64,000 nt of DNA from JALZAA01 sp035316025 (GTDB lineage Bacteria > Actinomycetota > Acidimicrobiia > IMCC26256 > JACDBD01). Both the position numbers and the translations under genes were made by a program. The notes under the pieces were generated by a model. The model was given only the letters and a program-made list of their open reading frames with translations. It was not told the DNA's origin and made no database searches. Shown one piece after another: positions 1 through 7,829 of the stretch (positions within the stretch are counted from its first letter, which is position 1; the number at the start of each line of letters is the position of its first letter). The stretch lies in NCBI GenBank assembly GCA_035316025.1, contig DATFXL010000053.1, positions 12,884-76,883 on the forward strand. Reading direction: 5' to 3'.

Positions 1-279
1 TTCGAGCGCCGGTTCGCGGCCCGGGCCGGGGAGGTGTCGAAGGCCCCGGGCTTCGAGACCTTCGAGCTCATGCGACCGACCGACGGCCGTGACGTCTATC
101 TCGTCTACACGCGCTGGCGGTCCGAAGAGGACTTCCAGGCCTGGGTGAACAGCCCCGCGTTCCAGCACGGCCACAAGGCGCACAGCAGTAGCGGACCCGT
201 CGGCAGCGCGAGCGAGCTGTGGTCGTACGACGTCATCCAGCACGAGGACGCGTCCGCGTCGACATCCGAGGGCCGATGA
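1..279 (+). CDS. Antibiotic biosynthesis monooxygenase (ABM) domain protein, 5' partial
   Basis: The reading frame is open from base 1, so the N-terminus lies outside the window; an internal GTG at 34 is probably not the start. The 92 visible residues contain the ferredoxin-like ABM pattern, with FETFELMRPTDGRD, YLVYTRWRSEEDFQAWVNS and an F-x-x-GH stretch. This family includes heme-degrading enzymes of the HmoA/MhuD type and small quinol monooxygenases; which reaction applies here cannot be said. The stop codon overlaps the ATG of the acyl-CoA synthetase (ATGA), so the two are translationally coupled. Confidence 0.75.
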   Translation, partial: FERRFAARAGEVSKAPGFETFELMRPTDGRDVYLVYTRWRSEEDFQAWVNSPAFQHGHKAHSSSGPVGSASELWSYDVIQHEDASASTSEGR

Positions 280-2024
280 CCGTCGATCGCGTCACCCCGG
301 CGTCGCCCGACCCGGTTCTCGCCGACCTCACGGGACCGGGCGGCGCGTTCGAGATCGTCACCGAGGACGTGCTCGGGGTGCCGCTCCAGGTCTACAAGAA
401 CCGTCTGCACACGCTTGCCGACTTGATCGCGATGGCCGACGGGCGCGCCGGCACGGACTTTCTCGTGCAGGGCGATCGCCGGGTCAACTACGGCGACCAC
501 AACGCGCTCGTGCGTCGAGTCGCGGCGTCGTTCGTACACCTCGGGATCCGTCACGGCGATCGCGTAGCGATTCTGTCGGCGAACAACGTCGAATGGGTTG
601 TGCTGTGGTGGGCGGCCGCGGCGATCGGCGCCGTCGCCGTACCGCTCAATGCGTGGTGGAAGACCGAGGAGCTCGAGTTCGGTCTGCGCGACTCGGGCGC
701 CAAGCTGTTGTTCTGTGACCCGAAGCGCTGGGCCGCGATCCGCGATCGCGTCGCCCGGCTTCCCGATCTCGAGCACGTGTTCGTCTTGGACCTCGACGCG
801 CCTGACGGCGTCGCCCGGCCGAGTGCGGAGTTGCTTGCCGACGACCACGACACGCTCCCGGCGGCCGACGTCCACGAGGACGACCTGTTCGCGATCTTGT
901 ACACGTCCGGGACGACCGGGCGGCCGAAGGGCGCGACGCTCACGCACCGCCAGGCCATCGCCAACCTGCAGAACATCTTCTGTCTCGGCGTCGCCAGCGC
1001 GAGCCGGGGTGGCGACGCCGCCCCCGAGCTGTCGAGTGACGTGCAGTCGGCGGCCCTGCTCGTCGTGCCGCTCTTCCACGTGACGGGATGCCTGTCGACG
1101 ATGATGCTCAGCTACGCGTCCGGGGCGAAGCTCGTTCTCATGCCGCCGGGCCGCTTCGACCCTGACTCGGCGATGGCGACCATCGAGCGCGAGCAGGTCA
1201 CGAGCTTCGGCGGCGTTCCGACGATCATGTGGCGCATCGTCGAATCGCCGAACTTCGAACGGTACGACCTGTCCACCGTCCAGCGCGTGAGCTATGGCGG
1301 GGCGCCGGCCGCGCCCGAGCTGGTGCAACGCATCCACGAGCGGTTCCCGAAGGTGCGAAAGACGCTTGCCACTGCCTACGGACTGACCGAAACGGCGTCG
1401 GTCGCGACGTCGAACACGGGTGACGACTACCGGACCCATCCGGATTCGGTCGGCCGTCCCGCGCCCACCGTGGAGATCGAGGTCGTCGATAGCGACAGCG
1501 CGCCGGTCCCGACGGATGCGACGGGGGAGATCTGGTTGCGTGGCCCGACGATCATGCGGCGCGGGTACTGGAACCGGCCCGACGCGACTGCCGAGGCGAT
1601 CACACCCGACGGCTGGTTCCGCAGCGGCGACATCGGGCGGTTCGACGAGGATGGCTTTCTATACCTCGTCGACCGAGCCAAGGACATGATCATCCGTGGC
1701 GGCGAGAACGTGTACTGCGTCGAGGTCGAGCAGGAGCTGTTCGAGCACCCCGACGTGATCGACGCCGCCGTGGTCGGCGTGCCGCACAGAGTGCTGGGGG
1801 AAGAAGTCAAGGCCGTCGTGCAACTGAAGCCGGGCGCGACCGCCTCCGTCGACGAGCTGCGCTCGCACTGCGCGGCGCGGCTCGCCAACTTCAAGGTGCC
1901 CGAGTACGTCGAGCTGCGTGACGAGCCCCTGCCCCGCAACCCGGCTGGCAAGGTGCTCAAGAACCTCCTGCGCGGCGACGAGACGTCGTTCTCGGCCGAC
2001 GCCGCCGACGACTCCGCCCTCTGA
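276..2024 (+). CDS. Class I adenylate-forming acyl-CoA synthetase
   Basis: A 582-residue AMP-dependent synthetase/ligase that should activate a carboxylic acid to an acyl-adenylate and then to the CoA thioester. The phosphate-binding loop YTSGTTGRPKG is at residues 209-219, YGLTE at 368-372, then GDIG, and the hinge stretch RAKDMIIRGGENVY. The C-terminal PRNPAGKVLK supplies the catalytic lysine at about K559. Length and motif order are normal for the fatty acyl-CoA synthetase group; the substrate cannot be read from sequence. The ATG at 276 is chosen because it overlaps the preceding stop; an upstream in-frame start at 219 would run deep into the previous gene. Confidence 0.9.
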   Translation: MTVDRVTPASPDPVLADLTGPGGAFEIVTEDVLGVPLQVYKNRLHTLADLIAMADGRAGTDFLVQGDRRVNYGDHNALVRRVAASFVHLGIRHGDRVAILSANNVEWVVLWWAAAAIGAVAVPLNAWWKTEELEFGLRDSGAKLLFCDPKRWAAIRDRVARLPDLEHVFVLDLDAPDGVARPSAELLADDHDTLPAADVHEDDLFAILYTSGTTGRPKGATLTHRQAIANLQNIFCLGVASASRGGDAAPELSSDVQSAALLVVPLFHVTGCLSTMMLSYASGAKLVLMPPGRFDPDSAMATIEREQVTSFGGVPTIMWRIVESPNFERYDLSTVQRVSYGGAPAAPELVQRIHERFPKVRKTLATAYGLTETASVATSNTGDDYRTHPDSVGRPAPTVEIEVVDSDSAPVPTDATGEIWLRGPTIMRRGYWNRPDATAEAITPDGWFRSGDIGRFDEDGFLYLVDRAKDMIIRGGENVYCVEVEQELFEHPDVIDAAVVGVPHRVLGEEVKAVVQLKPGATASVDELRSHCAARLANFKVPEYVELRDEPLPRNPAGKVLKNLLRGDETSFSADAADDSAL

Positions 2025-2052
2025 CGCCGGGCTCGAGGCCTCGGAGCCGGCG

Positions 2053-2421
2053 ATCGAAACGCTCCTCCTCGACACGCACAACGTCTTCGGGTTCGCCGCC
2101 GTGGTCGCCAACGGCGTGGCGGGCATTGTGTGTCTCGTCGTGTGGCGCGTGACGCGCTGGCGAGGCCGGTGGGTGTGGATCCTGACCGTCGCCGCCCAGG
2201 TCCTGTTCCTGGTCGACGTCGTCGTGGGCACGATCCTCGTCGCCGGGTTCAAGCTCAAGGCGCCCAACGTCCATTACTTCTACGGCTTCCTCGTGTTCCT
2301 CACCGTCGGGCTCGCGTTCCAGTACCGCGATGCGATGCGGGGACGGACGGAGCTGCTGTACGGTCTCGTCGGCTTGTTCCTCATGGGTCTCGGGATCCGG
2401 GCAGTGTTCCAGGTGGTCTGA
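2053..2421 (+). CDS. Small four-helix membrane protein, start codon uncertain
   Basis: I do not recognise the family. About 120 residues form four hydrophobic segments: VFGFAAVVANGVAGIVCLVV, WILTVAAQVLFLVDVVVGTI, FYGFLVFLTVGLAF and a C-terminal LLYGLVGLFLMGLGIR. The reading frame is convincing and its stop overlaps the ATG of ddl (ATGA), but it has no ATG, GTG or TTG where a start is expected. GTG 1918 would overlap the synthetase by over 100 bases, and GTG 2101 falls inside the first membrane segment. An ATC at 2053, six bases after GGAG (2043-2046), is used here as the best-placed candidate and is a guess. Confidence 0.55.
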   Translation: METLLLDTHNVFGFAAVVANGVAGIVCLVVWRVTRWRGRWVWILTVAAQVLFLVDVVVGTILVAGFKLKAPNVHYFYGFLVFLTVGLAFQYRDAMRGRTELLYGLVGLFLMGLGIRAVFQVV

Positions 2422-3575
2422 TGAGCCCGTCCAGCGCGCCGCGTCGCATTCGCGTCCTGTTGCTGTTCGGCGGCCGGTCGGCCGAGCACGACGTCTCGCG
2501 AGTCACTGCGGTCGCTGTCGCCAAGGCACTCGATCCGGCGCGTTACGAGCTCGTGCCGGTCGCGATCACCACCGACGGGCGCTGGCTGTTCGCCGAGCAC
2601 GCGCAGCGCATGATCGAGCAGGGACCGCACGCCCTGCCCGCCGCGCTGCCGGTAGAGGGCGAGCCGGTGTCCGAGCTCGGGGACCTGGTCGCGCGGGGCG
2701 AACATCGACAGGTCGATGACGTCGCGGTCCGGACTGCGCTCGATGTCGACGTGGTGTTCCCACTGCTGCACGGACCGTACGGCGAGGACGGCACCGTGCA
2801 GGGGCTGTTCGAGCTGGCCGGTCTGCCCTACGTCGGCGCCGGGGTCGTCGGCTCGGCGGTCGGCATGGACAAGGTGATGATGAAGCGCGCCTTCGCCGCT
2901 TGCGGAATCCCGATCGCCCGCTACGCGGCCCACCGAGACGGGCACGACCGCGTCGCGTTCGCGGCGCAGGTCGAGACGGAGCTGGGGTACCCGTGTTTCG
3001 TGAAGCCGGCCAACCTTGGCTCGTCCGTCGGCGTCTCGAAGGCACGGGACCGCGCGACCTTCGACGCCGCCCTCGACCTGGCCCTGCGCTTCGACGAATG
3101 GGTGATCGCCGAGGAGGCGATCGCCGGACGCGAGATCGAGGTGTCGGTCCTCGGCGACGACCCGCCGGAGGCGTCGGTGCCGGGTGAGGTCGTCCCCGGC
3201 GACGACTTCTACTCCTACGCCGACAAGTACGAGCGCGACGACGCCCAACTCTTGATCCCGGCGCCGATCACCGGCGAGCGCAGCGACGAGGTGCGCGAGC
3301 TTGCGATTCGGGCGTTCGAGGCGTGCCGGTGCGAGGCGATGGCGCGTGTCGACTTCTTCCTGGAGGAAGAGCGCGCCGACAGCACCCCGGGCCGCGGCTT
3401 TCTCGCCAACGAGGTCAACACGATCCCCGGATTCGTCGCCGGGGTGTCGCAGTACCCGCGCCTGTGGGAGGAATCAGGCGTCAGCTATTCGGAGCTGCTC
3501 GATCGCCTCATCGACCTGGCCTTCGCCCGCCACGACAAACGCGCCAAGCGCGCCGGCCGTCAGCGCGACGAATAA
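2421..3575 (+). CDS. ddl: D-alanine--D-alanine ligase
   Basis: ATP-grasp ligase that makes D-Ala-D-Ala for the peptidoglycan pentapeptide in the cytoplasm. The 384 residues begin with LLFGGRSAEHDVSRVTA, the family N-terminal signature. They continue with PLLHGPYGEDGTVQG, the ATP-binding CFVKPANLGSSVGVSKA, and end with the metal- and substrate-binding ANEVNTIPGF. Length is typical. The ATG shares its A with the TGA of the preceding membrane-protein gene. In mycobacteria ddl lies upstream of recG and coaD, and the same broad order holds here. The next gene is on the opposite strand, so ddl ends this transcript. Confidence 0.95.
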   Translation: MSPSSAPRRIRVLLLFGGRSAEHDVSRVTAVAVAKALDPARYELVPVAITTDGRWLFAEHAQRMIEQGPHALPAALPVEGEPVSELGDLVARGEHRQVDDVAVRTALDVDVVFPLLHGPYGEDGTVQGLFELAGLPYVGAGVVGSAVGMDKVMMKRAFAACGIPIARYAAHRDGHDRVAFAAQVETELGYPCFVKPANLGSSVGVSKARDRATFDAALDLALRFDEWVIAEEAIAGREIEVSVLGDDPPEASVPGEVVPGDDFYSYADKYERDDAQLLIPAPITGERSDEVRELAIRAFEACRCEAMARVDFFLEEERADSTPGRGFLANEVNTIPGFVAGVSQYPRLWEESGVSYSELLDRLIDLAFARHDKRAKRAGRQRDE

Positions 3576-3580
3576 CCGTC

Positions 3581-3817
3581 TCAGAGGTTCACGACGGGGC
3601 AGGTGAACGTGCGGGTGATGCCCTCGACGGCCTGGATCTGCGACACCACCATCTTGCCGAGCTCGTCGAGGCTGGGCGCCTCGGTCTTGACGATCACGTC
3701 GTACGGCCCGGTGACGTCGTCAGCCGAGAGCACGCCCGTGATCTTGCGAGCATGCTCGGCCACGCTGACTGCCTTCCCGACCTCCGTCTGGATGAGCACG
3801 TACGCGGCCACGTTCAT
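3581..3817 (-). CDS. Stand-alone Lrp/AsnC ligand-binding (RAM) domain protein
   Basis: A 78-residue protein consisting only of the alpha-beta RAM domain of Lrp/AsnC regulators: VAAYVLIQTEVGKA, then the VTGPYDVIVKTEA strand-turn and a C-terminal IQAVEGITRTFTCPVV. There is no helix-turn-helix, so it is not a DNA-binding regulator by itself; such proteins are thought to oligomerise and bind amino acids or modulate full-length partners. The ATG at 3817 is preceded by AAGGGGG at a good spacing, and a TACGAT hexamer lies further upstream (3848-3853 on the minus strand). Confidence 0.85.
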   Translation of the reverse strand: MNVAAYVLIQTEVGKAVSVAEHARKITGVLSADDVTGPYDVIVKTEAPSLDELGKMVVSQIQAVEGITRTFTCPVVNL

Positions 3818-3847
3818 GCAGACCCCCTTGCGACGACTGGAAGCGAA

Positions 3848-3853
3848 TCGTAG
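3848..3853 (-). promoter_or_regulatory. Candidate -10 (TACGAT) of the RAM-domain gene
   Basis: On the minus strand TACGAT lies 30 bases before the ATG at 3817, in the short space behind the amidohydrolase gene. It fits the TAnnnT consensus seen elsewhere in the window, but no -35 box is clear. Confidence 0.3.
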
Positions 3854-3864
3854 CGGTCGCTCGG

Positions 3865-5037
3865 TCAGGTGAGAACCGGCAGGCCCGCTCCCATCATGTC
3901 GACGAAATTGTCGGTGTAGAAGCGCTGCTTGGCACGCTCCGATACCGCCTCGATGCTGCGCTCGAAACGCCCGAGCGGGTTCCGCCCGCCCTCGACGTGC
4001 GGGTAGTCGGACGAGAACATGCAGATCTCCTCGCCCGACTGCTCGATGATCCATCCGGCGTCCTCGTGCGGGTACGGAGTCACACGGATCTGGCGCGTGA
4101 AGTACTCGCTCGGGCGCAGCGCCAGCCGCTGGAGGCGATCCTCGTTCTTGCGGAACGCGTCGGCGGCGGAGTCGAGGGTCCGCATGAGACCCGGGAGCCA
4201 GGTGCCCCCCTGCTCGATGACGCCGAAGCGCAGGTCGGCGAAGCGGTCGAGCACGCCGTCGATGATCAGGGTTCCCAGCACCTGCATGACGGGATACTGG
4301 ATCGCGATGTAGTCGACGGAACGGAAGTTGCCGTCGCCGCCATGGAAGTCGGGTACGGGCGGGAGGCCGTTCTCGAAGATCATGGGGTCGACGAGGCGCC
4401 CGCCCCCGCCCACGTGGAAGACGACGGGGATGCCCGCCTCCTGCGCCTGGGCCCACACGGGATCGAGCCCGACGTGGCTGGGCGAGTGCGTCCGCGGGCA
4501 CGCCGACGCCACGAGCAGCGCCTTGCACCCCATCTCGAGCGCCTCGCGGGCGGCCGCCCCCGACCGCTCGAAGTCCGCCAGCGGGACGTAACCCGTTGGG
4601 AGAAGCCGGGCATCGACCGCGCAGAACTCGACGAGCGCCCGGTTGTGCGCCCGCGCGAGGCCGTACGCGAGGTCGAGGTCGTCGCCGTGCTCGACGCGCT
4701 GGAGGGTCTTGTTGGTGAAGGTGTTGAAGATGAGCTGACTGGCGACGCCGAGCATGTCGAGAGCGGCGGGTCGGTCCTCGGCGATGAAGCCGCCGGTCGC
4801 CTCGAAGTTCTTTCGGAGCCAGATCTGCTCGGCGTCGTGAGCGCGGAACTCCGGGTCCGTCTGCACCCGGCGGAAGTGCTCGACGATCTCGCGCTCGTCG
4901 GTGCCGTCGTCGCCGATCCGGAAGCCGACAGTCAGCTCGGCGATGCGGTCCCGTACGTCGGGGTCGGCGTGATCGATGAAGAGGTCCGGCGGCTCCATGA
5001 CGTGAGCGTCGGCGTCGTGGATCACACGATCGGGCAT
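3865..5037 (-). CDS. Amidohydrolase-2 family metal-dependent hydrolase
   Basis: A 390-residue TIM-barrel hydrolase of the Amidohydro_2 group. It opens with HDADAHVMEPPDLF (the D-x-D-x-H metal-binding start of the barrel), carries VVFHVGGGG in the middle and FSSDYPHVEGGRNPLGRFE near the C-terminus, where the Asp and His complete the metal site. Actinobacterial relatives of this type are often annotated as decarboxylases or lactonases acting on aromatic or ring-cleavage compounds; the substrate is unknown here. It lies 32 bases downstream of pckG on the same strand and may be read from the same transcript. Confidence 0.85.
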   Translation of the reverse strand: MPDRVIHDADAHVMEPPDLFIDHADPDVRDRIAELTVGFRIGDDGTDEREIVEHFRRVQTDPEFRAHDAEQIWLRKNFEATGGFIAEDRPAALDMLGVASQLIFNTFTNKTLQRVEHGDDLDLAYGLARAHNRALVEFCAVDARLLPTGYVPLADFERSGAAAREALEMGCKALLVASACPRTHSPSHVGLDPVWAQAQEAGIPVVFHVGGGGRLVDPMIFENGLPPVPDFHGGDGNFRSVDYIAIQYPVMQVLGTLIIDGVLDRFADLRFGVIEQGGTWLPGLMRTLDSAADAFRKNEDRLQRLALRPSEYFTRQIRVTPYPHEDAGWIIEQSGEEICMFSSDYPHVEGGRNPLGRFERSIEAVSERAKQRFYTDNFVDMMGAGLPVLT

Positions 5038-5069
5038 GACGGCGGCCCCCTATCTGCCGGGAGACCGTT

Positions 5070-6875
5070 CTAGCCCAGCCGGGCCTCCAGTGCCGCCAGC
5101 TCGTTCCACAACGGGGCGGGGAGCTTGTCGCCGAGCGACTCGAAGTGCTCGCGGATGAGGGGGATCTCCCGCTTCCACTCGGCTGCGTCGACGCGTAGCG
5201 CTGTCGCCACCGCGTCGGGCCTGGCGTCGAGGCCGTCGACGTCCAGATCTCCCGACCCCGGGACGTAGCCGATCACCGTCTCCTCGGCGCCGGCCGTGCC
5301 CTCGCAGCGGTCGAACACCCACTCGAGGACCCGAGAGTTCTCGCCGAAGCCGGGCCAGACGAAGTTCCCGTCGGCGTCCTTGCGGAACCAGTTCACGCCG
5401 TAGATACGAGGCAGCTTCGACTCGTCGGTGCAGCCGGTCATGCTCAGCCAGTGGGCGAAGTAGTCCGCCATGTGGTAGCCGCAGAACGGGAGCATCGCGA
5501 ACGGGTCACGCCGAAGCTGGCCCAGCCCGCCGACAGCCGCCGCCGTCTTCTCGGAGCCCATCGTCGCCCCGACGAACACGCCGTGCCCCCAGTTGCGCGC
5601 CTCGTAGACGAGCGGGACGGTCGTGGCCCGCCGCCCCCCGAACAGGAACGCCGAGATCGGAACGCCCTTCGGGTCTTCCCACTCGGGTGCGATCACCGGG
5701 CACTGCGACGCCGGCACGCAGAACCGGGAGTTGGGGTGGGCGGCGGGCGCGTCGGACTCGGGCGTCCAGTCGTTGCGGCGCCAATCCGTGCAATGGGCGG
5801 GCGGATCCTCGGTCATGCCCTCCCACCAGACGTCGCGGTCGTCGGTGAGCGCGGTGTTCGTGAACACGGTGTTCTCGGTCAGCGTGAGCATGGCGTTCGG
5901 GTTCGTGTCCATGCTCGTGCCGGGAGCCACGCCGAAGAAGCCGAACTCGGGGTTGATGGCGTAGAGCCGGCCGTCGTCGGCGAATTTCATCCACGCGATG
6001 TCGTCGCCGACGGTCTCGGCTTCCCAACCCGGGATCGTCGGGATGAGCATGGCGAGGTTCGTCTTGCCGCACGCCGACGGGAACGCGGCGGCAACGTAGC
6101 GGCTGACGCCCTCGGGGTTCGTGAGCTTGAGGATGAGCATGTGCTCGGCGAGCCAGCCCTCGTCGCGGGCGATGACGGACGCGATACGCAGAGCGAAGCA
6201 CTTCTTGCCGAGGAGCGCGTTTCCGCCGTAGCCGGAGCCGTACGACCAGATCTCCCGCATCTCGGGGAAGTGGACGATCCACTTCTCCTCGTTGTTGCAG
6301 GGCCACGGGACGTCGGCCTCGCCGTGCTCCAGCGGCGCGCCGACGGAGTGAATGCAGGGCACGAAGTCGCCATTGCCGAGCACCTCCAGTGCCGGCGTCC
6401 CGGCCCGGGTCATGGTGCGCATGCTCACGGCGACGTACGGGGAGTCGGTGATCTCGACACCGATGTAGGACAGCGGGGAGCCCAACGGCCCCATGCTGAA
6501 CGGCACAACGTACATGGTGCGGCCCCGCATCGTGCCGGCAAACAGTTTCCGGAGCCGGTCCCGCATCGCCGTGGGGTCTTCCCAGTTGTTGGTCGGGCCG
6601 GCGTCGGCCTCAAGCCGGGCGCAAACGAAGGTGCGGTCCTCGACGCGGGCGACGTCACCCGGGTCGGAAGCGGCCCAGAAGGATCCGGGACGTTTGGCCG
6701 GGTCCAGCTCGACGAGCGTTCCCGCCTCGACCAGCTGCTTGCACAGCAACTGGTACTCCTCCTCGGAGCCGTTGAACCAGTGGACCGAGTCCGGCTCGCA
6801 GAGGGCGACCATCTCTTCCACCCAGTGCAGCAGCTTCTGGTTGCGGGTGGGCGGAGCGTTCAGTGTGACGGCCAC
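5070..6875 (-). CDS. pckG: Phosphoenolpyruvate carboxykinase (GTP)
   Basis: GTP-dependent PEPCK, 601 residues, a normal length for the family, interconverting oxaloacetate and phosphoenolpyruvate for gluconeogenesis or anaplerosis. Diagnostic stretches are MGPLGSPLSYIGVEITDSPY, the kinase-1 loop FPSACGKTNLAML with its hyper-reactive cysteine, FGGRRATTVPLVYEA and NWFRKDADGNFVWPGFGENS. The GTG start at 6875 is fixed by AAGGAG (6884-6889 on the minus strand) eight bases upstream. A TAGGCT hexamer at 6909-6914 is a good promoter candidate. Confidence 0.97.
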   Translation of the reverse strand: MAVTLNAPPTRNQKLLHWVEEMVALCEPDSVHWFNGSEEEYQLLCKQLVEAGTLVELDPAKRPGSFWAASDPGDVARVEDRTFVCARLEADAGPTNNWEDPTAMRDRLRKLFAGTMRGRTMYVVPFSMGPLGSPLSYIGVEITDSPYVAVSMRTMTRAGTPALEVLGNGDFVPCIHSVGAPLEHGEADVPWPCNNEEKWIVHFPEMREIWSYGSGYGGNALLGKKCFALRIASVIARDEGWLAEHMLILKLTNPEGVSRYVAAAFPSACGKTNLAMLIPTIPGWEAETVGDDIAWMKFADDGRLYAINPEFGFFGVAPGTSMDTNPNAMLTLTENTVFTNTALTDDRDVWWEGMTEDPPAHCTDWRRNDWTPESDAPAAHPNSRFCVPASQCPVIAPEWEDPKGVPISAFLFGGRRATTVPLVYEARNWGHGVFVGATMGSEKTAAAVGGLGQLRRDPFAMLPFCGYHMADYFAHWLSMTGCTDESKLPRIYGVNWFRKDADGNFVWPGFGENSRVLEWVFDRCEGTAGAEETVIGYVPGSGDLDVDGLDARPDAVATALRVDAAEWKREIPLIREHFESLGDKLPAPLWNELAALEARLG

Positions 6876-6908
6876 GAGACCGACTCCTTGCGGTGGAACG
6901 GTCCGAAC

Positions 6909-6914
6909 AGCCTA
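6909..6914 (-). promoter_or_regulatory. Candidate -10 (TAGGCT) of pckG
   Basis: TAGGCT on the minus strand, 33 bases before the pckG GTG and followed by a strong AAGGAG ribosome site. The same hexamer precedes ftsY and ispG in this window. No convincing -35 element is seen. Confidence 0.45.
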
Positions 6915-7023
6915 CCGGCGGCCGATCGAGCCGGCCGAACCGCTGTTTGTGTACCCCCCGGCTGACGCACGCATGCGGCCCGTGGATAAGTTGACCCCGG
7001 CGCGTGCGACCGGGGAGGGCGAC

Positions 7024-7290
7024 ATGGGCTGGCTGTCATGGATCGTCGTCGGCTTCATCGCCGGGGCGCTGGCGAAGGGCGTCACGGGCGTGCGAGGCGC
7101 CGGATGCATCGGCACGATCCTGATCGGCATCGCCGGCGGGCTGCTCGGCGGCGTCATCTTCTCGGCCGCGGGCGGCGAGGGCATCAACGAGTTCAGCCTC
7201 TACTCGGTGCTGGTCGCGTTCGTCGGCGCGACGCTGCTCCTCTTCATCTACGGCGCGATCACGGGGAACCGCGACCGTCGCTCGTATTGA
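7024..7290 (+). CDS. GlsB/YeaQ/YmgE-type small membrane protein
   Basis: An 88-residue protein with three hydrophobic helices rich in Gly and Ala: WIVVGFIAGALAKGV, GCIGTILIGIAGGLLGGVIF and LVAFVGATLLLFIYGAI. This is the transglycosylase-associated/GlsB pattern of general-stress membrane proteins, which have no proven enzyme activity. The ATG at 7024 follows GGGAGGG, a strong ribosome site. A TAAGTT hexamer at 6987-6992 could be its -10, in the divergent space shared with pckG. Confidence 0.8.
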   Translation: MGWLSWIVVGFIAGALAKGVTGVRGAGCIGTILIGIAGGLLGGVIFSAAGGEGINEFSLYSVLVAFVGATLLLFIYGAITGNRDRRSY

Positions 7291-7314
7291 ACTCGGAGAC
7301 GGCGGTGCGAACGC

Positions 7315-7542
7315 TCAGACGTCGGCGGTGGGGAGGCCCATGTCGACCTCGGCGCCGATCCTGACGCGCGTCGCAAACCCGGTGTCGTCGAGGTCGAAGA
7401 CGACCCGCTGACCCTGGCGCAGCAGCCGGAAGATGGAGCGGTCGAGCGCGTCGAGTGCGAGCGTGAACTCCTCGCGGTCGGTGTCGCGGACGACCACACC
7501 CTCGCGAGTCTGCGGGTCGTAGGAGCGGATCACGCCTTGCAC
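7315..7542 (-). CDS. Cold-shock-domain-like small protein
   Basis: A 75-residue all-beta protein. The pattern GVIRSYDPQTREGVVVRD, then EFTLALDALDRS, then LRQGQRVVFDLDDTGFATRVRI resembles the five-stranded OB fold of cold-shock proteins, but the classical aromatic RNP motifs are not conserved. Its role is therefore uncertain; nucleic-acid binding is an inference from the fold. It lies 15 bases downstream of rpmB on the same strand and is probably co-transcribed with that ribosomal gene. Confidence 0.6.
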   Translation of the reverse strand: MQGVIRSYDPQTREGVVVRDTDREEFTLALDALDRSIFRLLRQGQRVVFDLDDTGFATRVRIGAEVDMGLPTADV

Positions 7543-7557
7543 GAGCCGGCGCTTCCT

Positions 7558-7746
7558 CTAGGGCTTCTGCACCTTGCCCGCCTTCAGGCAGGAGGTGCAT
7601 ACGTGGATGCGCTTGGGGCTGCCGTCCACGATGGCCCGGACGCGCTGGACGTTGGGGTTCCAGCGGCGCTTCGTGCGGCGGTGCGAGTGGCTGATGCGCA
7701 TGCCGAACTGCGGCTTCTTGCCGCACACGTCGCACACGGATGCCAT
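7558..7746 (-). CDS. rpmB: 50S ribosomal protein L28 (bL28), zinc-binding form
   Basis: A 62-residue bL28. It starts MASVCDVCGKKPQFGMRISH and carries the basic RRTKRRWNPNVQRV stretch and a C-terminal HVCTSCLKAGKV. The two CxxC pairs (C5/C8 and C50/C53) mark the zinc-containing version; many actinobacteria also keep a zinc-free paralogue under Zur control, but none is visible here. It is divergent from the DAK2-domain gene, as in the mycobacterial rpmB region. Confidence 0.95.
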   Translation of the reverse strand: MASVCDVCGKKPQFGMRISHSHRRTKRRWNPNVQRVRAIVDGSPKRIHVCTSCLKAGKVQKP

Positions 7747-7796
7747 CGGGACCACCTCGGGGCCGGATCGGAAGCTCAGGTGGGATCGGGGACAGT

Positions 7797-7802
7797 AAGG
7801 AT
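7797..7802 (-). promoter_or_regulatory. Candidate -10 (TATCCT) of rpmB
   Basis: TATCCT on the minus strand, 50 bases before the rpmB ATG, in the 83-base divergent spacer shared with the DAK2-domain gene. A -35 box is not obvious. Confidence 0.35.
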
Positions 7803-7829
7803 AGCAACGACGTCGCGAGGGCCAGGAAT

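Noticed and set aside
5451..6965. Long plus-strand frame opposite pckG
   Set aside because: Arg/Val/His-rich translation with no recognisable motifs; pckG is complete on the minus strand.
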